A stretch of DNA of 64,000 bases, from positions 113,649 through 177,648 of the forward strand of contig JAJRZQ010000038.1 of NCBI GenBank assembly GCA_024275165.1, in the 5' to 3' direction. This document shows positions 8,469 through 16,604 of the stretch, piece after piece. Position 1 is the first letter of the stretch. Every line of letters starts with the position of its first letter. The translations under genes were made by a program, and so were the position numbers. Origin of the DNA: a bacterium (GTDB lineage: Bacteria; SAR324; XYD2-FULL-50-16). Below the pieces are notes generated by a model. The model searched no databases, had not been told where the DNA came from, and saw only the letters and a program-made list of their open reading frames with translations.

Positions 8469-9332
8469 TCAATTTTTTGCGGATTTATTGGGGGGACTAT
8501 CTTTGACCTCGGCAAGTTGGTCGAGCTGGGCACCGGTGAGGTCGGCCCCCATAAAGTTGGCTGATTTTAAGTCGCAATCTTTAAAGGTTACATCGCGAAA
8601 TACGGCACCGGAAAAATCAGCCTCTTGAAAATTACCCTCTTCAAAAACATTATCGGTAATCTGCGAAGCAACAAACTTCGCTTGGGTAAAGTTGGTTTGC
8701 TTTGCCTTCACTCCTTGCAGCTTGGCTCCCACCAGGTTGCAGCCGTGAAAATTGGCGTTGTTCATAAACACTTCGCTTAAATCCACCCCTTTAAAATTGG
8801 CCCCTTCCATGCTGCCGCCCCCTTCGAGCTTTTTTTTCAGCATGTCGCGCACTTGTTTGTTGCCCGTGCGCTCATTTTCTGTCGCGCTTTGGAGTTTGTC
8901 GTTGGTTTCTCGTACCCGGCCCGCTAAGACAACGGAAAAGTTCCGATAGAGCTTAAAGGCCAACAGCACATTTTGTTCACTCAAGATGCCGGCAGAGAGA
9001 CTCAATAAGATGGTGTTGGGTTGGTCTGCCGTGGCGCGGGCCGAGCGGGGGGATTGATCAATCACCCCCATTTCGCCAAAGCAGGCCCCTGGTTGCAGGG
9101 TGACCAAAACTTCTTCTTTCCCTCCGCCGATGGGGCGAGAGATGCGAACCGCGCCGTTGAGGATAATGTACATTTTATCCCCTCTGGTTCCTTCTTTAAA
9201 AATGACCTCGTCTTTTTGGAAGGGCTCGCTTTTGGCGAGTTTGAGCAGGGCTAAAAGCTCGCCGGCCGTGAAGGACTTAAAAAAGTCAACCGAAGACTGA
9301 AGCTTAATGAATAGGGCTTTAGAGAGTTGCAT
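8469..9332 (-). CDS. Cyclic-nucleotide-binding domain fused to pentapeptide repeats
   Basis: 287 residues in two modules. Residues 15-130 are a CRP-type cNMP-binding beta-roll: GxxGDxMYIILNGAVRIS, then the phosphate-binding-cassette-like segment GACFGEMGVIDQSPRSARATA. A charged helical linker (about 135-170) leads to about 90 residues of pentapeptide repeats (A/N-[FL]-x-x units such as ANFKG, VDLSE, ANFHG, ADFSG, ANFMG, ADLTG), a right-handed beta-helix. There is no DNA-binding helix-turn-helix, so this is a ligand-sensing scaffold rather than a CRP regulator. It sits between a 112-residue unknown gene (6 bases) and the RPQ-rich exported protein (1 base). Function unknown. Confidence 0.8.
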   Translation of the reverse strand: MQLSKALFIKLQSSVDFFKSFTAGELLALLKLAKSEPFQKDEVIFKEGTRGDKMYIILNGAVRISRPIGGGKEEVLVTLQPGACFGEMGVIDQSPRSARATADQPNTILLSLSAGILSEQNVLLAFKLYRNFSVVLAGRVRETNDKLQSATENERTGNKQVRDMLKKKLEGGGSMEGANFKGVDLSEVFMNNANFHGCNLVGAKLQGVKAKQTNFTQAKFVASQITDNVFEEGNFQEADFSGAVFRDVTFKDCDLKSANFMGADLTGAQLDQLAEVKDSPPNKSAKN

Positions 9333-9338
9333 AGGGGC

Positions 9339-9677
9339 CTAGGGGACTGGTAGCGAGGCCGTCAGGGAGGAGAGGAGTTTGAGCTCTCTCTGGGAGACAC
9401 AAACCCTGCGATTATAGCGTAAGAGGGGGTTGTATAGAAAAACAAAAAACCCGTCTTCAATGGATTCGATATGGATATCACTCCCGGCGACCAAAGCGGT
9501 TTGGTCTAGATCATCGAGTAGGGAAATGAGTAGTTTGGCGCGCTTGAAGCGGTTGTATTCTCTGGACTTGGCAAGGGTGTAGAAATTTTTGTTCCTGGAA
9601 AGTTTGCCCGAACGAATGCCGAGGATCAGGTTGTGTATTTCCTGAATCTCGCCTGTGGTTTGCTTCTGTTCTGACAT
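9339..9677 (-). CDS. Conserved-looking cytoplasmic protein of unknown function
   Basis: 112 residues, no signal peptide or membrane segment. The N-terminal half is basic and helical (LSRNKNFYTLAKSREYNRFKRA); the C-terminal half has a small beta-rich part (DIHIESIEDGFFVFLYNP). A CGGAG site precedes the ATG at a usable distance. The gene lies 58 bases after pyrB and 6 before the CNMP/pentapeptide gene, so it belongs to that probable operon. I do not recognise it. Confidence 0.65.
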   Translation of the reverse strand: MSEQKQTTGEIQEIHNLILGIRSGKLSRNKNFYTLAKSREYNRFKRAKLLISLLDDLDQTALVAGSDIHIESIEDGFFVFLYNPLLRYNRRVCVSQRELKLLSSLTASLPVP

Positions 9678-9735
9678 TTGTTGGTTGCTCCGAGGACTCG
9701 TTTGGACTCATTATCCAGATTTATACCCCCCTTGT

Positions 9736-10677
9736 CTAGAATTTCTGTTCTAAAGGGGTCTCCTTTTGCAATTGCGGGTGCAGCAAAGAGGTGATGAGGG
9801 CCATGCGTACCCAAACCCCATTGGCGGCTTGTTGAAAATATTTCATTCTCGGGTCGCTGTCGACCTCTTTGTTGATTTCATCCAAGCGGGGCAAGGGGTG
9901 CATGACGATGGCCTGCTCCTTGAGTAAGGGGGTTTTTGTCTTGTCGATGCGGTATTGGTTCAAGGCGTTATTATAGAGGTCCATATCCAAGAAACGCTCT
10001 TTTTGGATGCGGGTCATGTAAACGCAATCAGCGGCTCTTAAGGCGGCATTGAAGTCTTCGACCTCTTCCCAGGGGAGGTTGTGACCGGTTAAGAAGTCTT
10101 TGATGTCTTGGCCCATTCGGCAAATCGAGGGGGAGACAAAAAGAAGCTTGACTTGATAAAAACGGCCCAAGAGATAGCACAGGCTCCGCACGGTGCGCCC
10201 GTAGAGTAAATCACCCACTAAAGCGATGGTCAGGCCGTCGATTTTGCCGAAATTGGCCTGGATGGTATAGAGGTCCAGCAAACTTTGGGTGGGGTGCTGC
10301 CCTGCCCCGTCACCGGCGTTGATGACGGGGACTTGGCTCACCTTGGCGGCTCGTTTGGCCGAGCCGATCTCAAAATGGCGCAAGGCGATGACATCGGCGT
10401 AGCCGGAAAGAACCCGAATCGAATCTTCTAAGGATTCCCCCTTGGAGTGGCTGGAAAACTCCGCCGCTTTTTCCGTACTGATGACATTGCCCCCTAGGCG
10501 GTGCATGGCCGATTCAAAGGAGAGGCGGGTGCGGGTGGAGGGTTCAAAAAAAACGGTGGCCATGATTTTGTTCGGCATGAAATAAGGTCGGGGGTCCAGT
10601 TGCATTTCATCGGCGAGGCGATAAATTTGGTTTAAAAAAGCTAAGGTAAATTGTTGGGATTCAACGATATGGTGCAT
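9736..10677 (-). CDS. pyrB: Aspartate carbamoyltransferase catalytic subunit
   Basis: 313 residues, the normal length. The carbamoyl-phosphate loop FFEPSTRTRLSFESA is at about 47-61, GDGAGQHPTQSLLDL at about 125-140 and HPLPR near 265. These are the diagnostic ATCase motifs. It catalyses the committed step of pyrimidine synthesis, carbamoyl phosphate plus aspartate to carbamoyl-aspartate, in the cytoplasm. No pyrI or pyrC is adjacent; instead three unrelated small genes follow on the same strand. prmA is divergent with 131 bases between the starts. Confidence 0.95.
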   Translation of the reverse strand: MHHIVESQQFTLAFLNQIYRLADEMQLDPRPYFMPNKIMATVFFEPSTRTRLSFESAMHRLGGNVISTEKAAEFSSHSKGESLEDSIRVLSGYADVIALRHFEIGSAKRAAKVSQVPVINAGDGAGQHPTQSLLDLYTIQANFGKIDGLTIALVGDLLYGRTVRSLCYLLGRFYQVKLLFVSPSICRMGQDIKDFLTGHNLPWEEVEDFNAALRAADCVYMTRIQKERFLDMDLYNNALNQYRIDKTKTPLLKEQAIVMHPLPRLDEINKEVDSDPRMKYFQQAANGVWVRMALITSLLHPQLQKETPLEQKF

Positions 10678-10808
10678 GGCGAAGCGGGGACTAAAAGAAG
10701 TGAATGGTTTTTTGTCAATCTACTCCTTGAAGGTCGCAAGATCAATCGGGAAAGTCTTTTTCCTTTTCAAGGGGGATCGGCTCGCTTAAAGTCCATTTAG
10801 GAGGAAGT

Positions 10809-11648
10809 ATGCAAAAAAACTATCTGGAATTTTGTCTGAAAATCCCTGCCGCTAGTTTGGAGGTCATCAGCGAAAAGCTATTTGAATTTGGCGCGTTAGG
10901 GATTGAGGAGCTGGAGTCGAATGAGCCGGAGCAAGCTTGGATCAAAGCTTATTTTTCCACGGAGACGCAAGGGCTGGAACAAGCGATTAGCGGTTTGGGC
11001 GAGGGCGTGGTTTTGCACTCAAAGCAAAGTAAACCGATTTTAAATTGGCAAGAAAACTGGAAAGAGCATTTCAAACCCTTGCCTTTAGGGAATCGTCTCC
11101 TGGTACGCCCCCCTTGGGAAACAGCGCAACCAACAAAGGTGGAAATTGTGATCAACCCGGGCTTGGGTTTTGGCACCGGTTATCATGAATCCACCAGGCT
11201 CGCCCTAGAGGCCTTAGAAGAGTTGGCCCAGGCCGCCCCCTTGGGCAAGGTGATGGATGTTGGCGCCGGGTCGGGGATTTTGAGCGTTGCGGCGTTGAAA
11301 TTGGGTGGAAGCGGGGCGCAATGTTGTGAACTGGAAGCCGAAGCCTTGGCGGAAATCCCCCAAAACATGGTTCTTTCGGGCTTGAACCCCGAAAGAGCGC
11401 AATGCTTGCTCGGGGGGCCGGAGGGTTTTTCTGAGCCCTGCGACACCCTGCTGGCCAACATCACCGGGGATGCCCTTTTGGAATTGGCAGGGGAGTTTGA
11501 ACGCCTTTGCCAGGGGCGTTTGTTGCTTTCTGGAATTGTGGATGAATATATCGAGCCCTTGCGGCAACGGCTTCAGGCTCGCTTTCAGCCCCTTGGCCAT
11601 TGGCAAATTCCCCCTTGGCACGCCTTGGCCTTCCAAAAAAAGCTTTAG
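10809..11648 (+). CDS. prmA: Ribosomal protein L11 methyltransferase
   Basis: 279 residues. The PrmA-specific segment NPGLGFGTGYHESTRLAL precedes the SAM-binding motif I (MDVGAGSGILSVAAL) and motif LLANITGDALLEL (NI in place of the family's NI/NL post-motif). The N-terminal 90 residues match the substrate-recognition domain. It trimethylates L11 lysines. AGGAGG lies upstream of the ATG. The stop TAG abuts the glgX ATG with no gap, so the two are translationally linked. Confidence 0.9.
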   Translation: MQKNYLEFCLKIPAASLEVISEKLFEFGALGIEELESNEPEQAWIKAYFSTETQGLEQAISGLGEGVVLHSKQSKPILNWQENWKEHFKPLPLGNRLLVRPPWETAQPTKVEIVINPGLGFGTGYHESTRLALEALEELAQAAPLGKVMDVGAGSGILSVAALKLGGSGAQCCELEAEALAEIPQNMVLSGLNPERAQCLLGGPEGFSEPCDTLLANITGDALLELAGEFERLCQGRLLLSGIVDEYIEPLRQRLQARFQPLGHWQIPPWHALAFQKKL

Positions 11649-13685
11649 ATGGGTTCGCTTCGGTTTAGGCGAGGCAAGGCCTACCCTCTGGGGGCGAGTC
11701 GTCAAGAGGGGATCAACTTCGCGGTCTTTTCCGATGAGGCAACGAGGGTTGTTTTGGAGGTGCGTAAAGAGGGCTGGGTGGAGCGTTTTGAGTTGACCCC
11801 TCACCTGCATCAAACCGGTCATGTTTGGCATGGGGAGATTTTTGGGATCGAGCCTCCCTTTGCCTATGTTTATTTTGTCGAAAATCCCGCCTTGCCCCAT
11901 TCTTTTGAATTGCCTCTAGTCGACCCCTATGCCAAGGCCTTGACCGGGTTGGAGCAATGGGGCTACCCCCACCCCGAGGTGGCCGCTTGGTATCAAGAGG
12001 TTGAGTTTGATTGGGGGGAGGATCATCCCCCTGCCCATACCTCTTCAAAATCCATTATCTATGAATTGCATTTGCGGGGCTTTACCAAGGATGTAGGGGC
12101 CGGGGTGGACTCCCCCGGAACCTGCGAGGGGTTGGTGGAAAAAATCCCCTATTTAAAGGAATTGGGGGTAACGGCAGTGGAAATCATGCCCATTCACGAG
12201 TTTGATGAAACCGACAACCCCTTTAAGAACCCCCAAACCGGGGAAGACCTATTAAATTATTGGGGTTACGCGAGCATCAATTTTTTTGCCCCCAAGGCGG
12301 CCTATGCCCATGACCCCTGGGAGAGTCGTGGGGTCAACTCCTTTAAGACCCTGGTGAAGAAACTGCATGAGGCCGATTTAGAGGTGATTTTGGATGTGGT
12401 CTTTAATCACACCGCCGAAGGGGGCGAGGGGGGGCGAATCTTTAATTTTAAAGCCCTGAGCAAGGAGGTCTATTATCTGTTTGATGAAGATGGAGACTAC
12501 GCCAATTACTCCGGCTGCGGCAATACCCTAAACTGCAATCATCCGGTGGTGCGCAAAATGGTGCTGGATGCCTTGGTTTATTGGGTGGTCGAGATGCGGG
12601 TTGATGGCTTTCGCTTTGATTTGGCCTCGATTCTCAGTCGAGATGAAGAAGGCCGTGTCTTGCCCAATCCTCCTCTTTTGGAAGCCATTGCCAAACACCC
12701 GGTTTTGAGCGGTAGCAAGATCATTGCCGAGGCTTGGGACGCCCAAGGCCTGTATCAGGTCGGGGCCTTTCCCGCCGCGCACCGCCGTTGGGCGGAGTGG
12801 AACGGGCGCTTTCGGGATCAAGCGCGGCTGTTTGCCCGTGGGGATTCTCAATTAACCAGCGAAGTGGCTACCAGGTTGGCGGGAAGCGAAGACCTCTATA
12901 AACATTCCCAGCGCAACCCCTTTCATTCCATCAATTTTATCACCAGTCACGATGGGTTTACCTTGATGGATTTGGTGAGTTACGAAACCAAGCATAACAA
13001 GGCTAACGGCGAAGCAAATCAAGACGGCACCAATGAGAATTATTCCGCCAATTATGGGGTGGAGGGGCCGACTGCGGACTTAGCCGTCCTCCAATTGCGA
13101 AAGCGACAGATTCGCAATTTTGCCGCCTTGCTGATTTTGAGTCAGGGTACGCCGATGATTTTAGCGGGGGATGAGTTCGGCAATAGCCAGCAGGGCAACA
13201 ACAACACCTGGTGTCAAGATAACCGCTTAGGGTGGATCAATTGGTCGCAAAAAGAAACACACACAGAGATTTTAACCTTTTGGCAAAAACTCATCACCTT
13301 TCGCAAAAGCCAGAGGGCCTTTGCCAAAAAAGAATTTTACCAAGGGGTGCCCGATCCGGTGAGCGGCTTGCCCGATCTCAGTTGGCATGGAGAAAAGGCG
13401 GGGCAACCCCTGTTTGATCAACCGAGTCGGCATATCGCTTTTTTGATTGATGGAATGAGGGCCGGAGAGGTCATCGGCAGTTGTATTTTTGTGGTCTTTA
13501 ATTTTGAGGAAGAAGAAAGGTGGTTTGAACTGCCAAAGGTGAAAAGTGAGCATCCCTGGGTTTTGGTGCTGGAAACCTTTGACCCCGGTTTATTTTTGGC
13601 GGGGCAGAAGGTGGAACTTGACGCAAGGCAGGCTAGACTGGGGGTGCCTGCCTTTTCCATGAAGCTTTTAACCAGGGATTATTAA
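11649..13685 (+). CDS. glgX: Glycogen debranching enzyme (isoamylase-type alpha-1,6-glucosidase)
   Basis: 678 residues. The N-terminal CBM48-like domain (about 5-110) precedes a GH13 barrel with VIFDVVFNHTAEG-type region I (here LDVVFNHT), region II DGFRFDLAS with the nucleophile Asp, region III IIAEAWD with the acid/base Glu, and region IV NFITSHDGF. This set and the LNYWGY motif are typical of GlgX/TreX. It removes alpha-1,6 branches from limit dextrin during glycogen use. It follows prmA without a gap and is ended by a strong terminator. Confidence 0.9.
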   Translation: MGSLRFRRGKAYPLGASRQEGINFAVFSDEATRVVLEVRKEGWVERFELTPHLHQTGHVWHGEIFGIEPPFAYVYFVENPALPHSFELPLVDPYAKALTGLEQWGYPHPEVAAWYQEVEFDWGEDHPPAHTSSKSIIYELHLRGFTKDVGAGVDSPGTCEGLVEKIPYLKELGVTAVEIMPIHEFDETDNPFKNPQTGEDLLNYWGYASINFFAPKAAYAHDPWESRGVNSFKTLVKKLHEADLEVILDVVFNHTAEGGEGGRIFNFKALSKEVYYLFDEDGDYANYSGCGNTLNCNHPVVRKMVLDALVYWVVEMRVDGFRFDLASILSRDEEGRVLPNPPLLEAIAKHPVLSGSKIIAEAWDAQGLYQVGAFPAAHRRWAEWNGRFRDQARLFARGDSQLTSEVATRLAGSEDLYKHSQRNPFHSINFITSHDGFTLMDLVSYETKHNKANGEANQDGTNENYSANYGVEGPTADLAVLQLRKRQIRNFAALLILSQGTPMILAGDEFGNSQQGNNNTWCQDNRLGWINWSQKETHTEILTFWQKLITFRKSQRAFAKKEFYQGVPDPVSGLPDLSWHGEKAGQPLFDQPSRHIAFLIDGMRAGEVIGSCIFVVFNFEEEERWFELPKVKSEHPWVLVLETFDPGLFLAGQKVELDARQARLGVPAFSMKLLTRDY

Positions 13686-13706
13686 AGCTGGAGGTTGATG
13701 GAGAGC

Positions 13707-13736
13707 AAAAAAAAACCGCGGTGAGCGGTTTTTTTA
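13707..13736. terminator. Intrinsic terminator after glgX
   Basis: A run of A (13707-13715), CCGC (13716-13719), loop GGTGA, GCGG (13725-13728) and a run of seven T. The flanking A and T tracts extend the stem and make it work in either direction, so it could also end minus-strand transcripts. Confidence 0.85.
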
Positions 13737-13798
13737 TTTGAACTTCTAGGTTTGTAGCTTGCGTGTCGAAAACAAAGAAGAGGAGAGCTTTGTCAATC

Positions 13799-13960
13799 TT
13801 ATCCAATATCTCTTTTGTTGCCGCTTCCGGGTAAAAATTGGCTCAAGTGACCTAAGAGAGAGAGGGTGAAAAAAGCACCCCAAATCTGCGGTACCAAAAA
13901 AAGCAAAAGGCAAATCAACCAACCGAGGATGTAGATAAGATTCAACATGAATTCAACCAT
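13799..13960 (-). CDS. Small membrane protein (53 residues)
   Basis: From the ATG at 13960, which has AGGGAG eight bases upstream, the product is MVEFMLNLIYILGWLICLLL... with a strongly hydrophobic first 40 residues (one long or two short membrane helices) and a polar C-terminus ending GSGNKRDIG. An upstream in-frame ATG at 14002 lacks a site. The gene is isolated between the glgX terminator and MITE copy 1. Function unknown; existence is supported only by start signal and hydrophobicity. Confidence 0.45.
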   Translation of the reverse strand: MVEFMLNLIYILGWLICLLLFLVPQIWGAFFTLSLLGHLSQFLPGSGNKRDIG

Positions 13961-14204
13961 TGCGGGGCTCCCTATAACTGGTAATGTTTGAAGATGGCTC
14001 AACTTATACGGGAAATCAAACCGTTTGCCAAGAATTTTCCAGTGCTTTTTTTATATTTTTCTTTTCAAAGGGGTGAGGGACAGTTAACCTCAAAGCGAGC
14101 AATAGGGGCGAAACCTCCCGTTTTTTACTCTTTGGCGTAAAAGTAGACGAGCCTTGGGGAGGCGCCTCCGTTTTATAGATCATTTTAGTCGTTGGTTGAC
14201 TTTA

Positions 14205-14415
14205 GGAACCTCTGAAAAACTCCTTGCCTACCGCTTGAACAAGCGGTAGGCTCGTGCCCTTCGGGCTGATTATAGCCCTGGGGGCGCGTCGAGTTTTTCA
14301 GTTTTTTCGGTTGGGAATGAAACCCACAATCCCAACGCGAATCAAGAAGTCGCGCTTTTTGATTTGGCAAGGCATCCCTGCTTTGCCGGGGAACTCCGCG
14401 TTTTTCAGAGTTTCC
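14205..14415. mobile_element. MITE-like repeat, copy 1 (211 bp)
   Basis: The ends form terminal inverted repeats: GGAACCTCTGAAAAACTC on the left and, read on the other strand, GGAAACTCTGAAAAACGC on the right (16 of 18 identical). TTTA flanks both sides (14201-14204 and 14416-14419), a likely 4-bp target duplication. It has no coding capacity for a transposase. A second copy lies at 35414-35570. This copy has an extra internal segment with a perfect 12-bp palindrome GCCTACCGCTTG (14226-14237) / CAAGCGGTAGGC (14240-14251). The bases between the small membrane protein and this element (13961-14204) hold nothing I can identify apart from a short GGAGGCGCCTCC palindrome. Confidence 0.75.
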
Positions 14416-14440
14416 TTTAACTTTAGCCCAAAGGTAGCAG

Positions 14441-14602
14441 ATGGCAGAGATTCATATTGGCATTACCGTTTTTCCCGCAGAAGTGCCCCTTTACAAAAAC
14501 GAGTACACGGAAAAAAATGCTCAGGCCTCCTTTGACGAGATTCGCATTGACCCGGTTTATTGCGTATATCGCCGTTGGAACGGGGAAAGCTTACAGGGTT
14601 AA
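14441..14602 (+). CDS. 53-residue protein of unknown function
   Basis: An ATG 25 bases after MITE copy 1, preceded by a weak AAAGG site, opens 53 codons beginning MAEIHIGITVFPAEVPLYKN and ending RRWNGESLQG. The composition is ordinary for a soluble protein, not the random look of a shadow frame. Its TAA overlaps the coaBC TAA on the other strand by four bases, like the convergent pair at 6310. I do not recognise the family. If real, its promoter lies in or upstream of the MITE. Confidence 0.5.
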   Translation: MAEIHIGITVFPAEVPLYKNEYTEKNAQASFDEIRIDPVYCVYRRWNGESLQG

Positions 14603-15816
14603 GCTTCGCCTTTTTGTTTTGCCTGAATATGGTTGGCGATTCGCTTTACCAAGCGGCGAGCCAACTCTTTTTTATTGAAGCGGGGCCATTCTTCGGCCCC
14701 GTGAGCCTGGACTAAGGTAATCTGGTTTTCTTCCGCGCCAAAAACCCCACCGACTTGATTGACTTGGTTGGCCACCACCCAATCTAGGTTTTTTTCTTTT
14801 CTTTTGCGCGTCGCTTCTTCTATAAGTCGCTCGGTCTCAGCGGCAAAGCCGATGACGAGCTGGCCTTTTTGTTTGGCTTGTCCTAATTCGGCAATGATAT
14901 CGGGGTTGGGTCGCAGTTCTAAATGGGTAAGGTTGATCTTTTTGAGCTTGCCCGCTGCCGCGTTTTTAACGGAAAAATCGGCCACTGCCGCCGCCCCGAT
15001 GATGACTTGGCAGCGAGGCGCGAGGCGCTTGGCTTGGGCGAGCATTTCCAAGGCGCTCGGGGTAAGATAGCGGGTTACCCCTTCAGGGGGGGGCGCGCTG
15101 GTGGGGCCGTGGAGCAAGATTACCTCTGCCCCGGCTTCGCTTAAGGCTTCGGCGAGGGCGTAGCCCATTTTGCCTGAAGAATGGTTGCTGATATAGCGTA
15201 CCGCGTCAATGGGCTCTTGGGTTGGCCCTGCGGTGATCAAGCAGCGAATCCCCTTTAAGCTGGAGCGAGCGGTAAAATAGGCCTCTAAGCGGCGCAGAAT
15301 CTCCGCGGGAGCGAGCAGGCGACCGGGCCCCTCTTCGCCGCAGGCGAGGTTTCCCTCCTCAGGGCCCCAGATGATCGCGCCTCGTTGTTTTAAGGTGGCA
15401 AGGTGGTCTTGGGTGGCGGGGTGGAGCCACATCGCCTGGTTCATGGCGGGAGCAAAGATTAAGGGCGCTCTGGTGGCTAGGTACAGGGTGCCCAAGTAAT
15501 CTGTAGCCAGGCCCAAGGCGGCACGGGATAAGGCTTGCGCCGTGGCTGGCGCCGTCAACACGAGGTCTGCGGAACGGGCGATACGAATGTGCCCGATTTC
15601 CAATTCCTCGGCATCTGCAAAGAGGTCGGATAAGACAGCGCTGCCGCTTAAGGTTTGCAGACTCAAGGGAGTGACGAATTTTTGGGCGGCTTTTGTTAAA
15701 AGGGGGGTGACCTTTGCCCCTGCCTGGACTAAAAGACGAGCGAGTTCCAGCGCCTTGTAGGCGGCAATCCCTCCGGTGACGGCGAGTAAAATATGTTGAT
15801 GTTGCAAGGTACTCAT
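14599..15816 (-). CDS. coaBC: Bifunctional phosphopantothenoylcysteine decarboxylase / phosphopantothenate-cysteine ligase
   Basis: 405 residues. The N-terminal flavoprotein (CoaC) half starts ILLAVTGGIAAYKALELARLL, keeps PAMNQAMWLHPATQ and ends with the ACGEEGPGRL motif. The C-terminal CoaB half begins CLITAGPTQEPIDAVRYISNHSSGKMGYALA with the nucleotide-binding KKINL-type region later. It carries out two successive steps of coenzyme A synthesis from 4'-phosphopantothenate. A single gene, convergent with the 53-residue ORF. Confidence 0.95.
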   Translation of the reverse strand: MSTLQHQHILLAVTGGIAAYKALELARLLVQAGAKVTPLLTKAAQKFVTPLSLQTLSGSAVLSDLFADAEELEIGHIRIARSADLVLTAPATAQALSRAALGLATDYLGTLYLATRAPLIFAPAMNQAMWLHPATQDHLATLKQRGAIIWGPEEGNLACGEEGPGRLLAPAEILRRLEAYFTARSSLKGIRCLITAGPTQEPIDAVRYISNHSSGKMGYALAEALSEAGAEVILLHGPTSAPPPEGVTRYLTPSALEMLAQAKRLAPRCQVIIGAAAVADFSVKNAAAGKLKKINLTHLELRPNPDIIAELGQAKQKGQLVIGFAAETERLIEEATRKRKEKNLDWVVANQVNQVGGVFGAEENQITLVQAHGAEEWPRFNKKELARRLVKRIANHIQAKQKGEA

Positions 15817-15981
15817 AGGGGTAAATTATCTCAGAGAGGAGCAAAAGAAAAGGGAAAAGGGAAAAAGCATTGACGCAAATCAATGCCCTTGCTAAATGTG
15901 CTAATTTCAACCCGAAATGCGTTTTGCTTGCCCGGGGAAAAATCAAAAATCGACAGATTTATCTATTTCGAGGCTTTAACG

Positions 15982-16593
15982 ATGAACTTTACAGTCCAGC
16001 AACGAGAGGGTTCCGGCAAAGGCGCCAATCGAAAACTCCGCGCGATGGGGCTCTGCTCCGGTGTAATCTATGGCAAAAGTGGGGTAACCCTGGTGCAGAT
16101 GCGGGCTGACCAGGGGGCACGCTTTCTTGATCAGCTCCATGGCGGTGTCCAACACATTGATCTCGCGATTGAAGGTGGAAAAAAAGCCCTGTCCAAGCAA
16201 GTGATTGTGCGTGATTTTCAATATACTAAAGTAGGCAATCGGTTACTTCATGTTGATTTCATGGAGATTACCCCGGAAACGAAATTGCGCGCTGAAGTGC
16301 CGATTCGACCGAGCGATTGCGATGCCCTTAAAATGGGGGCCGTGGTGCAGGTTGTTCGTCACAGTGTTCCCGTGACGGGGAAGGTGAAGGATATCCCCGA
16401 TCATTTAGATGTCGATATCACCAACTTGACCTTTGGCGAGAGTGTGCATGTTCTAGATATTCCCTACCCCGAGGGCGTAAAGCCGGTGGTGGCGGGCAGA
16501 AACTTTACCCTCTTGACCATCGCGGGCAAGGCCCGTGCCGCTGAGGTGGAAGAAACCGCTCCCGAAGCGGAAGCCGCGGCAACAGAGGCCTAG
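15982..16593 (+). CDS. rplY: Large ribosomal subunit protein bL25 (CTC family)
   Basis: 203 residues from the ATG at 15982; an upstream in-frame start at 15883 would add 33 unrelated residues and is rejected because the family begins just before RxxxGKGANRKLRAMG. The 5S rRNA-binding domain (1-95) is followed by the CTC beta domain (about 96-185) and an acidic alanine-rich tail. The long CTC form is usual outside the enteric group. First gene of a translation cluster with pth 11 bases downstream. Confidence 0.93.
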   Translation: MNFTVQQREGSGKGANRKLRAMGLCSGVIYGKSGVTLVQMRADQGARFLDQLHGGVQHIDLAIEGGKKALSKQVIVRDFQYTKVGNRLLHVDFMEITPETKLRAEVPIRPSDCDALKMGAVVQVVRHSVPVTGKVKDIPDHLDVDITNLTFGESVHVLDIPYPEGVKPVVAGRNFTLLTIAGKARAAEVEETAPEAEAAATEA

Positions 16594-16604
16594 TCCTTGA
16601 GGGC

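Noticed and set aside
15883-15981. Upstream start extending rplY by 33 residues
   Set aside because: The family begins at the MNFTVQQREG segment; the extension has no resemblance and no site.
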